From positions 186,001-250,000 of the forward strand of contig NZ_LMJJ01000042.1 of assembly GCF_001429285.1 (NCBI RefSeq): a stretch of 64,000 nt of DNA, read 5' to 3'. Below, in pieces: positions 49,863 through 59,256 of the stretch; the first letter of the stretch is position 1, and each line of letters starts with the position of its first letter. The stretch comes from Ensifer sp. Root278 (GTDB lineage Bacteria; Pseudomonadota; Alphaproteobacteria; Rhizobiales; Rhizobiaceae). A program made the position numbers and the translations under genes. Under the pieces are notes generated by a model that had not been told where the DNA came from, did not search any database, and saw nothing but the letters and a program-made list of their open reading frames with translations.

Positions 49863-50711
49863 TCATTCGATCGCCCGCCGCGCTTCGTTCCGGTAGGTCC
49901 GCCAGGAGGTCCAGGCAAAGGCGATGAGAAACATCACGGTCATCAGGAGCACGATGGTCGGCGCCGGCGCGCTGTCGATGAAGAAGGAGAGATAGACGCC
50001 GCAGAAGGAGGCCGTCATCGCGATGAGCACGGCGACGATGAGCATGGCGCCCATGGTGCGGGTGACCAGGAAGGCGATGGCGCCGGGTGCGATCAGCATG
50101 GCGATGGCAAGGATCAGCCCCACCGCCTTCAGCGCGCCGACGATCGTCAGCGACAGGATCGCGAGCAGCCCATAGTGCAACCAGTTAACCGGAAGACCGA
50201 CGGCTTTGGCCTGGGCGGGATCGAAGGCGTGCAGCAGGAAATCGCGCCATTTGACGGCGAGAATACCGGTGGCGACCAAGGCGATCACGCCGGTCTCGGC
50301 GATGTCGCGCCAGCCGATGCCGAGCATGTCGCCGAAGAGGATGTGGTCGAGGTGCACGTCGCTCTGGATCTTGGTGTAGAGCACCAGCCCGAAGCCGAAC
50401 ATGCCGGAGAAGACCACGCCCATCACCGTATCCTGCTTGATGCGGCTGTTTTCCTTGAGATAGCCGGTCAAAAGCGCGCAGGACATGCCGGCGGCAAAGG
50501 CGCCGACGGCAAGCGGCAGGCCGACGATGTAGGAGATGACGATGCCGGGGAAGACCGCATGCGAGATCGCGTCGCCCATCAGCGACCAGCCCTTCAGCAC
50601 CAGGAAACAGGAGAGCATGGCGGTCGGGATCGCCACCAGCACCGAGATCAGAAGCGCGTTGCGCATGAACTCGAATTCGAGGACCGCAAGCAGCATGTCG
50701 AGCGAGATCAT
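49863..50711 (-). CDS. sitD: Manganese/iron ABC transporter permease SitD
   Basis: A 282-residue permease of the ABC-3 (MntB/ZnuB) family with about eight helices. It has the family features NALLISVLVAIPTAMLSCFL, SLMGDAISHAVFPGIVISYI (a histidine-containing loop) and LLIAPGAIAFLVTRTMGAML. It is the last gene of sitABCD and overlaps sitC by 4 nt. Confidence 0.93.
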   Translation of the reverse strand: MISLDMLLAVLEFEFMRNALLISVLVAIPTAMLSCFLVLKGWSLMGDAISHAVFPGIVISYIVGLPLAVGAFAAGMSCALLTGYLKENSRIKQDTVMGVVFSGMFGFGLVLYTKIQSDVHLDHILFGDMLGIGWRDIAETGVIALVATGILAVKWRDFLLHAFDPAQAKAVGLPVNWLHYGLLAILSLTIVGALKAVGLILAIAMLIAPGAIAFLVTRTMGAMLIVAVLIAMTASFCGVYLSFFIDSAPAPTIVLLMTVMFLIAFAWTSWRTYRNEARRAIE

Positions 50712-51568
50712 CGGGCAGCCTCCATCGGTTCGGCGCTGCGCCTGCGCGCGGCGAGCAGCCCGTGCTTCGGGGCCAAGACGAAGGCCGTCAGGAAGATGAG
50801 TGTCTGCAGCACGATGATGATGCCGCCGGTGGCACCGTCGAGGAAGTAGCTGAAATAGGCGCCGAAGAAGCTCGTCAGCGCACCGATGGCGACGCTGATC
50901 AGGATCAGCCGCGGAAAGCGATCCGTGAGCAGGTAAGCGGTCGCGCCAGGCGTCACCACCATGGCGATGACAAGGAAAGCGCCGACGGTCTGCAGTGCTG
51001 CGACCGTACAGGCCGAGAGCAGGGTGAAGAACAGCACCTTGAGGAAGGTGGTGGGAATGCCGATCGAGCGGGCGTGGCTCTCATCGAAGAAGGTCACCAT
51101 CAGGTCCTTCCACTTCGCTGTCAGAATGACCAGCGAGACGATGCCGATGATCGCGAGCTGCAGTGTGTCGGCGGGCGTGATCGCCAGGATGTTGCCGAGC
51201 ACGATGGTCTGAATATTCACCGATGTCGGCGACAGCGAGACCATGAAAAGCCCGAGGCCGAAGAAGGAGGTGAAGATCAGGCCGATGATCGTGTCTTCCT
51301 TGAGCCTTGTGCGCTGATTGAGAAACAACATGGCGCCGGCGGCAAGCGAGCCGGAGAAGAAGGCGCCGAGCGAGAAGGGCAGGCCCAGCATATAGGCGCC
51401 GGCGACCCCCGGGACGATCGAATGCGAGAGGGCATCACCGATCAGCGACCAGCCCTTGAGCATCAGATAGGAGGAGAGGAAGGCGCAGACGGCGCCGACC
51501 AGCGCGCTCACCCACATGGCATTGACCATGTAGCCATAGGTGAAGGGTTCCAGGAGCGTGGCGATCAT
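50708..51568 (-). CDS. sitC: Manganese/iron ABC transporter permease SitC
   Basis: A 286-residue ABC-3-type permease paralogous to SitD, with [40 protein letters not shown] and [19 protein letters not shown] in the same order. SitC and SitD form the membrane channel. It overlaps both neighbours by 4 nt (ATGA junctions), so the whole operon is translationally coupled. Confidence 0.93.
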   Translation of the reverse strand: MIATLLEPFTYGYMVNAMWVSALVGAVCAFLSSYLMLKGWSLIGDALSHSIVPGVAGAYMLGLPFSLGAFFSGSLAAGAMLFLNQRTRLKEDTIIGLIFTSFFGLGLFMVSLSPTSVNIQTIVLGNILAITPADTLQLAIIGIVSLVILTAKWKDLMVTFFDESHARSIGIPTTFLKVLFFTLLSACTVAALQTVGAFLVIAMVVTPGATAYLLTDRFPRLILISVAIGALTSFFGAYFSYFLDGATGGIIIVLQTLIFLTAFVLAPKHGLLAARRRSAEPMEAAR

Positions 51569-52500
51569 TTGCCGTTCGGTTCCCCGTTGGTCTCGGGTTT
51601 TGCCGGCTGCGCCACCATCCGATCCTTGTCGCCATACATGACGAGCGGGCGCTCGTCGTCGGTGATGACGGCGAGCTGCCGCGGATCGGCATCGTCATGC
51701 AGGTTTTCGCCGCCGAGCACGAAGTGCCGGAGAACGCCGCCGAAGGCGAGTTCCAGGTTTTCGCGGGTGAAGGTGGTTTCCGTCGGGCCATAGGCGAGCA
51801 CGGTGTTCTTGAGGAGCACGGTGCGGTCGCAGAATTCCGGCACACTGCCGAGATTGTGGGTGGAAACCAGCATGACCCGGCCCTCGTCACGCAGGCCGAT
51901 CAGGAGGCGAATGATCGCGTCCTCGGTCTTGACGTCGACGCCGGTGAACGGTTCGTCGAGCAGGATGACCTTGCCATCCTGGGCGAGCGCGCGCGCCAGG
52001 AAGACGCGCTTCTTCTGGCCGCCGGAGAGTTCACCGATCTGGCGCTTGCGATAGTCGCTCATGCCGACGCGCGCAAGCGCTGCCTCGACCGCCTCATGAT
52101 CCGCCGTCTTCGGGATGCGCAGCATGTTCATGTGGCCGTAGCGGCCCATCATGACGACGTCCTCGACCAGGACCGGGAAGTTCCAGTCGACCTCCTCGGC
52201 CTGCGGCACATAGGCGACGAGGTTCTTCTTGAGCGCTTCCGGAACCGAACGGCCAAGGATCGAGATCTCGCCGCGCGAGAGCCGGGCAAAGCCCATGATC
52301 GCCTTGAAGAGTGTCGACTTGCCGCTGCCGTTGACGCCGACGAGCGCGGTGATCGTGCCCGTCGGGATCTCGAAGGTCGCGTCGCGCAGGGCCCGCAGGC
52401 CGTTGCGGTAGGTGACTGTCGCGCCAGAGACACGGATGCCGCTGCCCTGTTCGCCGGACGCCGGCGCGGGGCCGGAGCGGGGCTTCACCTGAAGGTTCAT
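51565..52500 (-). CDS. sitB: Manganese/iron ABC transporter ATP-binding protein SitB
   Basis: A 311-residue ATPase of the importer. Walker [17 protein letters not shown], signature [15 protein letters not shown], Walker [18 protein letters not shown] and H-loop [10 protein letters not shown] are canonical. About 20 Pro/Gly/Ser-rich residues precede the domain and a 60-residue tail follows. It overlaps sitA by 4 nt. Confidence 0.94.
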   Translation of the reverse strand: MNLQVKPRSGPAPASGEQGSGIRVSGATVTYRNGLRALRDATFEIPTGTITALVGVNGSGKSTLFKAIMGFARLSRGEISILGRSVPEALKKNLVAYVPQAEEVDWNFPVLVEDVVMMGRYGHMNMLRIPKTADHEAVEAALARVGMSDYRKRQIGELSGGQKKRVFLARALAQDGKVILLDEPFTGVDVKTEDAIIRLLIGLRDEGRVMLVSTHNLGSVPEFCDRTVLLKNTVLAYGPTETTFTRENLELAFGGVLRHFVLGGENLHDDADPRQLAVITDDERPLVMYGDKDRMVAQPAKPETNGEPNGK

Positions 52501-53402
52501 TGCGAAAGCCCCTTGGCGATGGTTTCCGATGTGACGCGCAGCAGATCGATATAGGTGGGAACCGGACCGTCCGCCTCGCTCAAGGAATCAACGTAGAGCA
52601 CGCCACCGTATTTTGCACCGGTTTCGCGCGCCACCTGCTCAGCCGGATCGGGCGAGATCGTGCTTTCGGAAAAGACGACCGGAATGTGGTTGGCCCTGAC
52701 GGCGTCGATGACCTTGCGGACCTGTTGCGGGGTACCCTGTTGGTCGGCATTGATCGGCCAGAGGTAGAGTTCCTTCATGCCGAAATCGCGGATCAGGTAG
52801 CTGAAGGCGCCTTCGCTCGAAACCAACCAGCGCTTGTCTTCGGGGATCTTGGCGATCTCGGCGCGGATCGGCGCGATGGTCGCCTCGATCTTCTGCTTAT
52901 AGGCCTCGGCATTCGCCTTGTAGGTCTCGGCATTGGCGGGATCGTACTTCACGAAGGCGTCGCGAATGTTGTCGACATAGATGAGGGCTGCCGATGGCGA
53001 CATCCAGGCATGCGGATTGGGCTTTCCGCTGTAGGGGCCTTCGGCAATGCCCATGGGCTCGACGCCGGTCGAGACGACGGCACCGGGGACGTCATCAAAG
53101 TTCTGGAAGAATTTCTCAAACCAGAGCTCCAGGTTCAGACCGTTCCACAGGATCAGCTTGGCGTCGTGCGCCTTCAGGATGTCGCGCGGGGTCGGCTGGT
53201 AGTTGTGGATCTCGGCACCCGGTTTGGTGATCGATTCGACGATTGCGGCGTCGCCCGCGACGTTCTTGGCCATGTCGGCAATGACCGTGAAGGTCGTCAC
53301 TGCCTTGAATTTCTCCTGCGCTGAGCCGGCGCCGGGAAGGAGCGCGATGGCTGCCAGGGCAGCTGCCGCTGCCAGGATCGCGCGCTTCGTCTGATCGATC
53401 AT
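52497..53402 (-). CDS. sitA: Manganese/iron-binding periplasmic protein SitA
   Basis: A 301-residue cluster A-I metal-binding protein with a signal peptide (about 1-28, ending GAGSAQE). Putative metal ligands by family comparison are His66 ([10 protein letters not shown]), His131 (NPHAWMSP), Glu197 ([10 protein letters not shown]) and Asp272 (YVDSLSE). The third ligand is Glu, as in Mn/Fe-type proteins such as PsaA, rather than His as in zinc-type ZnuA, which supports manganese (and possibly ferrous iron) as substrate. First gene of sitABCD; the shared promoter with mur holds two dyads. Confidence 0.95.
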   Translation of the reverse strand: MIDQTKRAILAAAAALAAIALLPGAGSAQEKFKAVTTFTVIADMAKNVAGDAAIVESITKPGAEIHNYQPTPRDILKAHDAKLILWNGLNLELWFEKFFQNFDDVPGAVVSTGVEPMGIAEGPYSGKPNPHAWMSPSAALIYVDNIRDAFVKYDPANAETYKANAEAYKQKIEATIAPIRAEIAKIPEDKRWLVSSEGAFSYLIRDFGMKELYLWPINADQQGTPQQVRKVIDAVRANHIPVVFSESTISPDPAEQVARETGAKYGGVLYVDSLSEADGPVPTYIDLLRVTSETIAKGLSQ

Positions 53403-53443
53403 TCGCTACTCCCAGATGTTGACATCACAGGAGTAGGGGAATG

Positions 53444-53479
53444 ATTTGCATAAGTCAATGCAAATGCGAAGCATTCGCA
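53444..53479. promoter_or_regulatory. Putative Mur boxes in the sitA-mur intergenic region
   Basis: ATTTGCAT (53444-53451) and ATGCAAAT (53458-53465) form a perfect dyad with a 6-bp spacer; directly adjoining it TGCGAA and TTCGCA (53465-53479) form a second one. Rhizobial sitA promoters are repressed by manganese-bound Mur at TGCAAAT-type sites, so these are good candidates for its operators. Confidence 0.7.
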
Positions 53480-53523
53480 ACTAGCTATTTTCAAAACCAA
53501 TGCCCTTGGCTAGTGTAACGACC

Positions 53524-53952
53524 ATGAAACAGAACAAGAATCGTGTCGAAGAGCTGGAAGGCGTTTTGCGGGATGGCGGCGTGCGCGTTACGCGCCAGCG
53601 CTCCGCAATCCTGAAGATTCTCGCCACCGCCGAAGACCATCCGGATGCAAACGAACTGCATCGCCGGGCGAAGGAAATCGACGCCACCGTCTCGCTTTCG
53701 ACGGTCTACCGGACGCTGTCAGCGCTCGAGCAGCAGGGCGTCGTGCAGCGCCATGCCTTCGAAAGCGCGACGGCGCGTTTCGAGACCGCCGACGCCCCGC
53801 ATCACGATCATCTGATCGATATCGACACGGGGGCTGTGATCGAGTTCCGTTCCGACAAGATCGAGCAACTGCAAGCGGAGATTGCCGCCGAGCTCGGCTA
53901 CGATCTCGTGCGCCACCGGCTCGAGCTCTACTGCCGCAAGCGCAAGGACTGA
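53524..53952 (+). CDS. mur: Manganese-responsive Fur-family regulator Mur
   Basis: A 142-residue Fur-family protein with an N-terminal winged helix (RVTRQRSAILKILATAEDHP; VSLSTVYRTLSALEQQGVV) and a dimerisation domain with the metal motif APHHDHLIDIDTGAVIEF. The Cys pair that binds structural zinc in many Fur proteins is absent. In rhizobia this gene next to sitABCD acts as Mur, repressing the importer when manganese is plentiful; naming it Mur rather than Fur rests on context. ATG 53524 is the start. Confidence 0.9.
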   Translation: MKQNKNRVEELEGVLRDGGVRVTRQRSAILKILATAEDHPDANELHRRAKEIDATVSLSTVYRTLSALEQQGVVQRHAFESATARFETADAPHHDHLIDIDTGAVIEFRSDKIEQLQAEIAAELGYDLVRHRLELYCRKRKD

Positions 53953-54023
53953 GCGAAGCTCGTCAGAGTCGTTGCGCTCGTGATGTCGCGCAACGTCTCC
54001 TCTTGCTTTCAAATGAAAGAGTG

Positions 54024-54935
54024 TCAGCCGCGGCGCGCGACGGCGGAGGTGTGCCGCCGTGCCGGTATGGTCATGGCCGCAACGCCGATGATGACGCAGC
54101 CAAGGCCGATCCAGGCGGTGTCCGACAGCCGTTCGCCGAGGAAGAGCGCGCCGATGGCGACACCGACCGGCACGCGCAGATAGGCCTGGGCCGTGGCGCC
54201 GACCGAACCCAGCGTCTGGATCAGCCGGAAGTAGATGGCGAAGGCAAGTGCTGTCGAAAAGACTGCGAGGCCAAGGAGCGCAAGCAGCGAATCCATGGAT
54301 GGAGCCAGCGTCCAGGGCCTGTCGACGATGAGGCTGGTGGGAATCAGCAGCACCGTGCCTGATATCAGCGAGCCGGCAGCGGGCATCATTGGATCCAGGC
54401 CCTTGAAGCTGCGTCCAAAGATGGCGGCACCGGCATAACAGACGGTGGCGAGCACCACGGCCAGCTGTGGCAGCAATTGCGCGCCGAGACCGCCGAAGGC
54501 CTCCATGCCGATGATCAGGCTGATGCCGGTCATGCCGGCAATCACGCCGACGAGCTTGCGGGCGGTTACCGCCTCGTGGCGGGTAATCAGGGCCGTCATC
54601 AGGAAGGCGAAGATCGGTGTCGTCGCGTTGAGGATCGAAGCGATGCCGGCATCGATCGTCTGTTCCGCCCAGGCAATCAGCGTGAAGGGCACGACGCTGT
54701 TGAGGCAAGCCTGGAACAGGAACCGCCGCCAGGTTGCGAGGTCGCGCGGCATCTTCAGGCCACGCCAACGGAGAACCGCGAGAAGCAGGGCGCCGGCGAT
54801 CAAGGTACGGGCGGCAATCAGCGTGACCGGCGGAATGGTTTCAACGCCGATCTTGATGAAGGTGTAGGAAGCGCCCCAGAGCGTCGCAAGCGCAAGCAGC
54901 AGGAGGAGTTCAAGGGTGAGATTGGTCTTGGCCAT
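54024..54935 (-). CDS. EamA/DMT-family transporter
   Basis: A 303-residue membrane protein with ten predicted helices in two EamA repeats. The first repeat has LATLWGASYTFIKIGVETIP and IAARTLIAGALLLAVL, the second ATVCYAGAAIFGRSFKG and YLRVPVGVAIGALFLGERLS. Members export metabolites such as amino acids or nucleosides; the substrate cannot be assigned. It faces mur with no evident operon partner. Confidence 0.9.
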   Translation of the reverse strand: MAKTNLTLELLLLLALATLWGASYTFIKIGVETIPPVTLIAARTLIAGALLLAVLRWRGLKMPRDLATWRRFLFQACLNSVVPFTLIAWAEQTIDAGIASILNATTPIFAFLMTALITRHEAVTARKLVGVIAGMTGISLIIGMEAFGGLGAQLLPQLAVVLATVCYAGAAIFGRSFKGLDPMMPAAGSLISGTVLLIPTSLIVDRPWTLAPSMDSLLALLGLAVFSTALAFAIYFRLIQTLGSVGATAQAYLRVPVGVAIGALFLGERLSDTAWIGLGCVIIGVAAMTIPARRHTSAVARRG

Positions 54936-55048
54936 GGCAGAGAACCTTCGTGTCGTCGTCGTTGTCCTTCCTCTAGCGCGATGGAGACGACAGATGCTTC
55001 GGTGGCGATCGAAGTATCGAGATCTCTCCGCGGACGTGAGACGACAAA

Positions 55049-55079
55049 GCCCCGACCCACCTTTCGGGGGGGGCGGGGC
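55049..55079 (-). terminator. Probable terminator after the purine permease gene
   Basis: On the minus strand GCCCCG (55079-55074) pairs with CGGGGC (55054-55049), followed by TTTGTC. The loop contains a long C tract (G tract on the plus strand). Confidence 0.55.
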
Positions 55080-55097
55080 AGATGCTTTCGTTTATGC

Positions 55098-56585
55098 TCA
55101 GTGGCTGTCGGCGAGCTTGGCCGCGTCGACGGACGCGGATCTTTCGAAGCTCAAGCCATTGAAGAAGGCATTGAGCACCACGGCCGAGATCGAGGCGAGC
55201 ACGATGCCGGACTCGATGATCGGGTGGATCGCATGCGGCAGCCACATCAGGTAGTTCGGCGCGATCAAAGGGATCAGGCCGAAGCCGACCGAGACGGCGA
55301 CAACGAAGAGGTTGTTGCGCGACGACTTGAAGTCGACGGTCGACAGGATGCGCACGCCGGTGGCCGCCACCATGCCGAACATCACCAGGCCGGCGCCGCC
55401 GAGCACGAAGGTCGGCACCGCTTCCACCAGCGCGCCCATCTTCGGGATCAGTCCGAGCGCGATCATGATGGCGCCCCCCATCACGCAGACATAGCGGCTC
55501 TTTACGCCGGTGACGCCGACGAGACCGACATTCTGCGAGAAGCTCGTATAGGGGAAGGTGTTGAACAGGCCGCCGATCATCGTGCCGAGGCCATCGACCC
55601 GCAGCCCCGCCGTCAGTTGCTGCTGCGATACTTCGCGGTTGGTCATTTCGCCGAGCGCCAGGAACATGCCGGTCGATTCGATCATGACGACGATCATCAC
55701 GAGCGACATGGTGGCGATCAGCACCGGATCGAAGATCGGCATGCCGAAGCGCAGCGGCGTGACCACGGCAAACCAGCCGGCGTCGGCCACCCGGTCGAAG
55801 TGCATCATGCCGAGTGCGGCGGCGAGGACGCAGCCGAGGACGACGCCGGTCAGCACCGCGATGTTGCTGATCAATCCGCGGCCGAAGCGTGCGATGACGA
55901 GGATGGACACAAGCACGAAGGCGGCAAGCGCGATGTGGCTCGGCTCCGCATAGAGCGGGTTCGGCACCGTGGCGCCGAGCACCAGACCATCAGGAATAGC
56001 AGGCCCGCCGCCGGCGGCGGCCGCGGCCTTCATCGCGGCCAGCCATTCGGCATGGGCTGGGTCGACCAGTTTCGGCGCCGTTGGGCCGAAAGGATTGCCG
56101 AAGATCCAGTTGACGCCCACCCGCATCAGCGAAACGCCGATGACGAGAATGATGGTGCCAGTGACGATCGGCGGGAAGAACTTGAGCAATCTGCCCATCA
56201 ACGGCGCGATCAGCAGGGCGACGAGGCCGGCGCCGATGATGGCGCCGAAAATCATGCGCGCGCCCTCCTGGTCCGGGGTCATCGCCGCCATCGAAACCAT
56301 CGGGCCGACGGACGCGAACGTAACGCCCATCATGACGGGAAGGCGGATGCCGAAGCTGCGACCGAGGCCGAGCGACTGGATGATGGTGACGATGCCGCAG
56401 ACGAACAGATCGGCCGAGATCAGGAAGGCAACATCCTGGGGGCTGAGCTGCAATGCCCGGCCGACGATCAGCGGTACCGCGACGGCGCCGCCATACATGA
56501 CAAGAACGTGCTGGATCCCAAGCGTGGCGAGCCTGCCCACAGGCAGCTTCTCGTCCACCGGGTGTATGCTGGAAACGTCGCTCAT
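55098..56585 (-). CDS. NCS2-family purine (xanthine/uric acid) permease
   Basis: A 495-residue, roughly 14-helix nucleobase transporter of the NCS2/NAT family. The NAT signature is in NTFPYTSFSQNVGLVGVTG, followed by KSRYV, and an earlier MIESTGMFLALGEM carries the conserved Glu of the substrate site. The QNxG form of the signature is typical of xanthine and uric acid permeases rather than uracil ones. The start at 56585 (MSDVSSIHP) has GGAGGAGG just upstream, which rules out the longer frame. Confidence 0.9.
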   Translation of the reverse strand: MSDVSSIHPVDEKLPVGRLATLGIQHVLVMYGGAVAVPLIVGRALQLSPQDVAFLISADLFVCGIVTIIQSLGLGRSFGIRLPVMMGVTFASVGPMVSMAAMTPDQEGARMIFGAIIGAGLVALLIAPLMGRLLKFFPPIVTGTIILVIGVSLMRVGVNWIFGNPFGPTAPKLVDPAHAEWLAAMKAAAAAGGGPAIPDGLVLGATVPNPLYAEPSHIALAAFVLVSILVIARFGRGLISNIAVLTGVVLGCVLAAALGMMHFDRVADAGWFAVVTPLRFGMPIFDPVLIATMSLVMIVVMIESTGMFLALGEMTNREVSQQQLTAGLRVDGLGTMIGGLFNTFPYTSFSQNVGLVGVTGVKSRYVCVMGGAIMIALGLIPKMGALVEAVPTFVLGGAGLVMFGMVAATGVRILSTVDFKSSRNNLFVVAVSVGFGLIPLIAPNYLMWLPHAIHPIIESGIVLASISAVVLNAFFNGLSFERSASVDAAKLADSH

Positions 56586-56887
56586 GGTTCCTCCTCCCAT
56601 CACGTCGACCAGTCCGGTTCCCCCGTCCTCCAACAGGGGAGCGCAATTTTTCCGTGCCGAGGCAGAATGTCGCAAGTATTGCGAAAGCGAAAACACTTTC
56701 CGGAATCCGGGGGAAATCAGTCACGATGCCCTGGTGGCGGGAACGGTTGCCGCCAAGGTCGCGAGCCTTGACGAAAAGCTACAGGCGAGCCTGACGAGGC
56801 GGGAGACCATGCAACGTAGCCGCAATGCGAAGCAGCGATGGTCTCTTACGCCGGTGCTCCGGCGCTGTTCGTTTGGGATCATGGTCG
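56586..56887. other. Intergenic stretch between purine permease and small exported protein
   Basis: About 302 bp between divergent genes. It holds the ribosome site and promoter of the permease and the promoter of the downstream gene. I see no gene, repeat or recognisable operator in it. Confidence 0.6.
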
Positions 56888-57343
56888 ATGGTATCTTGGA
56901 GATTGGCCTTCTGGCGTTTGCTCGCTGTGCTGTTCGCGCTCGCCTTCGCGCTTCCACCGGTTGCCGCGCGCGCCAACGGCGCCACCTTTCCGGGGCAGTG
57001 GCAGCAGGTGGCGTCAGGAACGGACGCGTGCGAGGCCTGCTGGGTCGAAATCAGGCGGAACGGTCCGGTCCTGAAGGTGACGGGCAAGGACGGATGGTTC
57101 GCGGTGGTCCATCTCGGACGCGCTGGAGGCGGCCATAGCGCCGAGGGGATCGGTCGCTGGAGCGAGGACGGGGACAGCCACTATCGCGGCCAGCCATTCG
57201 ATATCCGGATCGCTATCGTCGACAAGCATCTCTACATGGACATGACCGTGCAGATGGACGACGGCTCGACGCACGCCGTCCGAGCGATCTTCGACAAGCG
57301 CCGGTCCGAGAAGTCCGGACGCCTTCGGCTGGCCCGGATGTAG
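56888..57343 (+). CDS. Small exported protein of unknown function
   Basis: A 151-residue protein with a hydrophobic signal peptide (MVSWRLAFWRLLAVLFALAF, cleavage near ARA, residue about 29). The mature part has a CEACW motif near residue 48 whose Cys pair could form a disulfide, and beta-rich segments (GKDGWFAVVHLGR, MDMTVQMDDGSTHAV). No domain recognised. Start is uncertain: an in-frame ATG at 56825 would add 21 residues, but 56888 gives a better signal peptide. Confidence 0.6.
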   Translation: MVSWRLAFWRLLAVLFALAFALPPVAARANGATFPGQWQQVASGTDACEACWVEIRRNGPVLKVTGKDGWFAVVHLGRAGGGHSAEGIGRWSEDGDSHYRGQPFDIRIAIVDKHLYMDMTVQMDDGSTHAVRAIFDKRRSEKSGRLRLARM

Positions 57344-57420
57344 GCACGGCCATGCCCCCTCAGGGATTGCCGGCAAAGAAATACCGGGGCCGTTGCCGAC
57401 CCCGGTGCCGCATCTCCTGA

Positions 57421-57452
57421 AAGAAAAAGGCCGCCCGGTGGGGGCGGCCTTC
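57421..57452 (-). terminator. Rho-independent terminator after glpV
   Basis: GC-rich arms GGCCGCCC and GGGCGGCC with a short loop; on the minus strand they are followed by a run of T (the A tract at about 57421-57430). It closes the glp operon. Confidence 0.85.
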
Positions 57453-57455
57453 TTG

Positions 57456-59177
57456 TTATTTCTGCCAGCTCTTGACCAGATCGTCGTAGTTGACGGTCTG
57501 CGGCTTTTCTTTCTCGTTCTCGACCTTCAGCTGCGGAGCGAGGTTGCCAGCCTTGACGGCTTCGGCGTTCCAGTACTCAAGGTCATGCTCTTCGGCGAGC
57601 TTCGGGCCGATGTCGCCCTGAACGCCCGAACGTTCGAGACGGGAGAGAACCTTCTCCTGCTCGGCGCACAGCGAGTCCATGGCTTCCTGAGCGGTCTTGG
57701 CACCCGAGGATGCGTCGCCGATCGCCTGCCACCACAGCTGAGCCAGCTTCGGATAGTCAGGAACGTTCGTGCCGGTCGGCGACCACTGCAGGCGGGCCGG
57801 CGAACGGTAGAACTCGATCAGACCGCCGAGCTTCGGAGCACGGTCCGTGAAGCTCTTGTGGTCAAGCGTCGACTGGCGGATGAAGGTGAGGCCGACATGG
57901 CTCTTCTTCACGTCGACGGTCTTCGAAGTCACGAACTGCGCATAGAGCCAGGCGGCCTTGGCGCGATCGTCAGGGGTGGACTTCAAGAGCGTCCAGGAAC
58001 CGGCGTCCTGGTAGCCGAGCTTCATGCCGTCCTTCCAGTAGACGCCGTGCGGGCTCGGAGCGAAACGCCACTTCGGCGAGCCGTCCTCGTTGACGACGGG
58101 CAGGCCCGGCTTGACGAAGTCGGCGGTAAAGGCCGTGTAGGTGAACATCTGCTGGGCGATTTCGCCCTGCGACGGAACCGGACCGGATTCCGAGAAGGTC
58201 ATGCCCTGGGCAGCAGCCGGTGCATAGGCCTTCATCCAGTCGAGGTACTTCTGGATGGAGTAGACGGCCGCCGGGCCGTTGGTGTCGCCGCCGCGGGCAA
58301 CGCACGAGCCGACCGGACGCGAGTTCTCGTCGACCTTGATACCCCATTCGTCGACCGGCTTGCCGTTCGGGATGCCCTTGTCGCCGTTGCCGGCCATCGA
58401 CAGCCAGGCGTCGGTGAACCGCCAGCCGAGCGACGGGTCCTTCTTGCCGTAGTCCATGTGGCCATAGACCTTCTTGCCGTCGACTTCGCGGCCGGTGAAG
58501 AACTCGGCGATGTCCTCATAGGCCGACCAGTTGACCGGAACGCCGAGGTCGTAGCCGTACTTCGCCTTGAAGTCCGCCTTGTTCTTCTCGTCGTTGAACC
58601 AGTCGTAGCGGAACCAGTAGAGGTTCGCGAACTGCTGGTCGGGCAGCTGGTAGAGCTTGCCATCCGGCGCGGTCGTGAAGGACTTGCCGATGAAGTCGTC
58701 GATGTCGAGGTTCGGGTTGGTGACGTCCTTGCCTTCATTGGCCATGAAGTCCGTCAGGCTGCGCGCCTGCTGGTAACGCCAATGGGTGCCGATCAGGTCA
58801 GAGTCGTTGATGTAGGCGTCGTAGACGTTTTCGCCCGACTGCATCTGCGTCTGCAGCTTTTCGACGACGTCGCCTTCGCCGATCAGGTCGTGGGTGATCT
58901 TGATGCCGGTGATGTCGGCGAAGGCCTTGGCCAGCGTCTTCGATTCGTATTCATGGGTGGTGATCGTTTCGGAAACGACCTTGATTTCCATGCCGGCGAA
59001 GGGCTTGGCCGCATCGACGAACCACTGCATTTCGGCTTCCTGGGCCGCGCGGTCGAGCGAGGACATGTCGCCGATTTCGGTATCGAGGAACTTCTTTGCC
59101 TCGTCCATGCCGGCAAAAGCGGTGCCGGTGAAAGCCAGCAGCATAGCCGCCGTCGTAGTCAAAAGATGCCGTCGCAT
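57456..59177 (-). CDS. glpV: Glycerol ABC transporter solute-binding protein
   Basis: A 573-residue periplasmic protein of the type 1 solute-binding family, with a signal peptide (MRRHLLTTTAAMLLAFTGTAFA). It has FADITGIKITHDLIGEGDV, KLYQLPDQQFANLYWFRYDW and WTLLKSTPDDRAKAAWLYAQ; length is larger than the usual 420-residue CUT1 sugar binder, consistent with the glycerol-type SBPs. The assignment rests on the operon: glpD, two ATPases, two permeases, a small membrane protein and this protein, the set described for rhizobial glycerol uptake. It is the last gene; a hairpin precedes it. Confidence 0.85.
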   Translation of the reverse strand: MRRHLLTTTAAMLLAFTGTAFAGMDEAKKFLDTEIGDMSSLDRAAQEAEMQWFVDAAKPFAGMEIKVVSETITTHEYESKTLAKAFADITGIKITHDLIGEGDVVEKLQTQMQSGENVYDAYINDSDLIGTHWRYQQARSLTDFMANEGKDVTNPNLDIDDFIGKSFTTAPDGKLYQLPDQQFANLYWFRYDWFNDEKNKADFKAKYGYDLGVPVNWSAYEDIAEFFTGREVDGKKVYGHMDYGKKDPSLGWRFTDAWLSMAGNGDKGIPNGKPVDEWGIKVDENSRPVGSCVARGGDTNGPAAVYSIQKYLDWMKAYAPAAAQGMTFSESGPVPSQGEIAQQMFTYTAFTADFVKPGLPVVNEDGSPKWRFAPSPHGVYWKDGMKLGYQDAGSWTLLKSTPDDRAKAAWLYAQFVTSKTVDVKKSHVGLTFIRQSTLDHKSFTDRAPKLGGLIEFYRSPARLQWSPTGTNVPDYPKLAQLWWQAIGDASSGAKTAQEAMDSLCAEQEKVLSRLERSGVQGDIGPKLAEEHDLEYWNAEAVKAGNLAPQLKVENEKEKPQTVNYDDLVKSWQK

Positions 59178-59216
59178 AATTCCCTCCCTTAGGTTTGCGA
59201 ATGCGGTTCTTTAGCT

Positions 59217-59246
59217 TTTGAGGGGCCGCTCCCGCGGCCCCTCAAA
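59217..59246 (-). other. Perfect 13-bp hairpin between glpU and glpV
   Basis: TTTGAGGGGCCGC (59217-59229) and GCGGCCCCTCAAA (59234-59246) with a 4-nt loop. On the transcribed strand no long T tract follows, and glpV starts about 40 nt later. It may stabilise the two mRNA parts or set the ratio of binding protein to permease. Confidence 0.7.
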
Positions 59247-59256
59247 TCGGCTCGCC

